This document shows, piece after piece, positions 4,128 through 6,457 of a stretch of 6,457 bases of DNA. A model generated the notes under the pieces. It worked only from the letters and a program-made list of their open reading frames with translations. It was not told where the DNA came from and ran no database searches. The position numbers and the translations under genes are program-made. How positions within the stretch are numbered: position 1 is the stretch's first letter; each line of letters opens with the position of its first letter. The stretch comes from Rhodospirillales bacterium (GTDB lineage Bacteria; Pseudomonadota; Alphaproteobacteria; Micavibrionales; UBA2020): NCBI GenBank assembly GCA_023266795.1, contig JAHFPI010000106.1:1-6457 (forward strand), in the 5' to 3' direction.

Positions 4128-6457
4128 TTATTGCTTTAACTTCCGGCCCTCATAAATGTAATACACGACGGGAATGACGATCAGCGTTAGCAGCGTGGTC
4201 GTGACCATGCCGCCGACCATCGGCAGCGCAATGCGGCGCATGACGTCCGAGCCGAAGCCTTCGGTAAAGAAAATCGGCAGCAGCCCCGCGATAATCACAG
4301 AAACCGTCATGAGCTTGGGCCGGACGCGCAGCGCGGCGCCGTGCATCACGGCCTCGAACAGCTCCGGCATGTTCTGCGGCGGGCTGTGGCGCACCTGCTG
4401 GTCGAGATAGATCAGCATGACGACCGCCGTTTCCACGGCGATGCCGGCGAGCGCGATAAATCCCACCGCGACGGCGACCGAGAAGTTATAACCCGCCAGA
4501 TAGAGCATCCAGACGCCGCCGATCAGGCCGAAGGGCAGCGACAGCATGACCATTAATGTGCGGTCGATCCTGCCAAAGTGGAGGACAAGCAGGATAAAAA
4601 TAATCGCAATCGTCGCGGGGATGGCGATGTTGAGCCGTTGCTGCGCTTCCAGCATCTGCTCGAACTGGCCGGACCAGCCGACGGAGTATCCGGCGGGCAG
4701 TTTGACTTTTTCAGCCACAATGCGCTGCGCTTCCCTGACGTAGCTGCCGATGTCCCGTTCGGTAATGTCCACGAACACCCAGCCGTTCAGCCGCGCGTTT
4801 TCGGAGACGATCATCTGCGGCCCCGGCGCCAGTTTGATGGTCGCCAGCTCCGCCAGCGGGATTTGCGCGCCGTCGGGCGTGGCGACCAGAATATCGCTGA
4901 CGTCCTCGATGGATTCGCGGAAGGGCCGGTCGTAGCGCAGCATGATGCCGTAGCGCTCGCGCCCCTGTACGGCTTCGGCAAGGCGCATTCCGCCCAAAGC
5001 CGTCGCGATCACATCCTGCACGGTGCCGAGATCGATGCCATAGCGGCCAAGCGCGTCGCGGTTGGGCTCGATTTCAAGATATTTTGCGCCGACGACGCGG
5101 TCCGCAAAGGCCGAGCGCGTGCCGGGGATGTTCTTCACCGCCTGCTCGACTTGCAGGGCGATATTGCCGATGGTGTTAAGGTCGGAACCGGAAATTTTGA
5201 TGCCGACGGGCGTACGGATGCCCGTGGTCACCATATCAAGGCGGATTTTGATGGGGTAGCCCCATGAATTGACCAGTCCAGGCATTTTCACCGCCGCATC
5301 CATTTCCTTGATGAGCTTATCGACCGTCATGCCGGAGCGCCATTGCTCGCGGGGTTTCAGCCTGATCCAGGTTTCGATCATGGAGATTGGGGCGGGATCG
5401 GTCGCCGTGTCGGCCTGCCCCGCCTTGCCGAACACCAGTTCCACTTCCGGAATTTGCCTGATGGCGCGGTTTGTCGTTTGCAGGACTTCCTTCACCTTGC
5501 TGACCGACACGCCGGGCAGAACGGTCGGCATATAAAGGAGGCTGCCTTCATAAAGGGCGGGCATGAACTCAGAGCCCGTCCGCATCGCCGGCCACGCCGC
5601 GCTCAGGAGCAAACCGGCGGCTACAAACAACGTCAGCCATTTGGCGCGCAGGGCTACTGTCAGGACAGGCTTATAAACCGCGATAAAAAAGCGGTTAAGC
5701 GGATTGGCCTCTTCCGTGCGGATGCGCCCGCGAATCAGCCAGAGCATCAGCAGCGGCACCACGGTGACGGAAAGAATAGCCGCCGCCGCCATCGAATAGG
5801 TCTTGGTAAAGGCCAGCGGCGTGAACAGGCGCTCCGACTGCCCCGTCAGCGCGAAGACGGGCAGGAAAGAGACCGTGATAATCAGCAGGGAAAAAAACAG
5901 GCCGGGCCCCACTTCCTTGGCGGCCAGAATCAGGGCGTCGGTTTTTTGCTGCGTCGGCGCGTCTTCCGGCAATCCCGACAGCTTGCGGTGCGCGTTTTCG
6001 ACCATGACGATGGAGGCATCGACCATCGCGCCGATGGCAATGGCAATGCCGCCCAGCGACATGATGTTGGCGGTGATCCCCTGCCACGACATGATGATGA
6101 AGGCCGCCAGCACCCCCAGCGGCAGGGTGACAATGGCGACGAAAGACGAACGCACATGCAGCAGGAAAAGCAGGCAGACAAGGGAAACGACGACCGCTTC
6201 CTCGATGAGTTTTTGTTTCAGGTATTTCACCGAGCCTTCAATCAAAGGCGAGCGGTCATAAACGGGGACGATCTCGACTCCCTCGGGCAGGCCGGGTTTA
6301 AGGCTCTCGATTTTCGCTTTGACGGCTTTTATAACATTAAGCGCGTTGTTGCCGGGACGCATGATGACGATTCCCGCCGCAACTTCGCCGTCGCCGTTCA
6401 GTTCGGTAACGCCGCGCCTGAGTTCGGGTCCTTCGATGATGCGGGCGATATCCGTCA
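4128..6457 (-). CDS. cusA: CusA-type Cu(I)/Ag(I) RND efflux pump, 5' partial
   Basis: Inner-membrane proton-driven pump of the heavy-metal RND family, which with a periplasmic adaptor (CusB) and outer-membrane channel (CusC) expels Cu(I) and Ag(I). The frame stays open to the right edge: 31 codons precede the Met at 6362, including ARIIEGPELRRGVTELNGDG, a conserved CusA stretch, so that Met is not the start and about 260 N-terminal residues (TM1 and PN1) are missing. Numbering from that Met, TM2-TM12, the central porter/docking loop and the C-terminus (KLKQ) are present. By homology to E. coli CusA, the three-methionine metal site is intact (Met278, Met328, Met377 for 573, 623, 672), with Glu330 (625) and Arg374 (669). 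Relay Met101, Met191 and Met708 (391, 486, 1009) and the proton relay Asp115, Glu644, Lys683 (405, 939, 984) are kept. Position 755 is Arg460, with Met at 459. TM4 (GAMVDASIVMVEN) lacks the DFG-type acidic pattern of CzcA, supporting monovalent ions. Ending an operon without a following gene fits cusA being last in cus operons. Confidence 0.93.
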   Translation of the reverse strand, partial: TDIARIIEGPELRRGVTELNGDGEVAAGIVIMRPGNNALNVIKAVKAKIESLKPGLPEGVEIVPVYDRSPLIEGSVKYLKQKLIEEAVVVSLVCLLFLLHVRSSFVAIVTLPLGVLAAFIIMSWQGITANIMSLGGIAIAIGAMVDASIVMVENAHRKLSGLPEDAPTQQKTDALILAAKEVGPGLFFSLLIITVSFLPVFALTGQSERLFTPLAFTKTYSMAAAAILSVTVVPLLMLWLIRGRIRTEEANPLNRFFIAVYKPVLTVALRAKWLTLFVAAGLLLSAAWPAMRTGSEFMPALYEGSLLYMPTVLPGVSVSKVKEVLQTTNRAIRQIPEVELVFGKAGQADTATDPAPISMIETWIRLKPREQWRSGMTVDKLIKEMDAAVKMPGLVNSWGYPIKIRLDMVTTGIRTPVGIKISGSDLNTIGNIALQVEQAVKNIPGTRSAFADRVVGAKYLEIEPNRDALGRYGIDLGTVQDVIATALGGMRLAEAVQGRERYGIMLRYDRPFRESIEDVSDILVATPDGAQIPLAELATIKLAPGPQMIVSENARLNGWVFVDITERDIGSYVREAQRIVAEKVKLPAGYSVGWSGQFEQMLEAQQRLNIAIPATIAIIFILLVLHFGRIDRTLMVMLSLPFGLIGGVWMLYLAGYNFSVAVAVGFIALAGIAVETAVVMLIYLDQQVRHSPPQNMPELFEAVMHGAALRVRPKLMTVSVIIAGLLPIFFTEGFGSDVMRRIALPMVGGMVTTTLLTLIVIPVVYYIYEGRKLKQ

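Noticed and set aside
4113..4129. Bidirectional terminator hairpin AAGG...CCTT
   Set aside because: Only four weak pairs around a nine-base loop and no T-tract; not distinguishable from chance.
4578..5267. 229-residue open frame on the + strand opposite cusA
   Set aside because: Antisense to the conserved porter loop of CusA. Its composition (rich in D, G, R, H) is typical of a shadow frame.
4128..6457. CzcA-type divalent (Co/Zn/Cd) pump
   Set aside because: TM4 reads GAMVDASIVMVEN, without the extra acidic DFG pattern of CzcA, and the three-methionine site of CusA is complete.

Overview
The window reads as Gram-negative bacterial DNA of moderately high GC. It holds five genes packed almost end to end, with no RNA gene, mobile element, repeat array or CRISPR. 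The content (a molybdenum hydroxylase flavoprotein with an extra Fe-S loop, a low-potential 2[4Fe-4S] ferredoxin, a 2-oxoacid:ferredoxin oxidoreductase) points to an anaerobe or facultative anaerobe that degrades aromatic acids through CoA thioesters. The inner-membrane RND pump implies an outer membrane. The lineage cannot be fixed from this window; Pseudomonadota or Desulfobacterota-like groups are plausible.

Left part (1-4114, + strand): a four-gene block in the order hcrB-like, fdx, korA, korB, with gaps of 23, 7 and 2 bases, so very probably one transcript whose promoter lies left of the window. The first gene is cut at its 5' end by the window edge. It resembles the beta (FAD plus [4Fe-4S]) subunit of 4-hydroxybenzoyl-CoA reductase. 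The second encodes an Allochromatium-type ferredoxin. The third and fourth encode the fused gamma-alpha subunit and the thiamine-diphosphate beta subunit of 2-oxoglutarate:ferredoxin oxidoreductase. The likely logic is that KorAB oxidises 2-oxoglutarate to succinyl-CoA and CO2 and reduces the ferredoxin, which passes low-potential electrons to a ring reductase: the 4-hydroxybenzoyl-CoA reductase itself, or a benzoyl-CoA reductase encoded outside the window. The same pairing of fdx and korAB with aromatic reduction is known from Thauera aromatica.

Right part (4128-6457, - strand): the C-terminal three quarters of a CusA-type Cu(I)/Ag(I) efflux pump, converging on korB with 13 bases between the stop codons. 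The metal-binding methionines and proton-relay residues known from E. coli CusA are present, except that one relay methionine is displaced by one residue. Its N-terminus, and any cusB or outer-membrane partner, lie to the right of the window.

No wholly undescribed system is visible. The points most worth a second look are the modified Fe-S loop of the HcrB-like protein, the direct linkage of that subunit to fdx-korAB, and the altered methionine relay in the CusA homologue.
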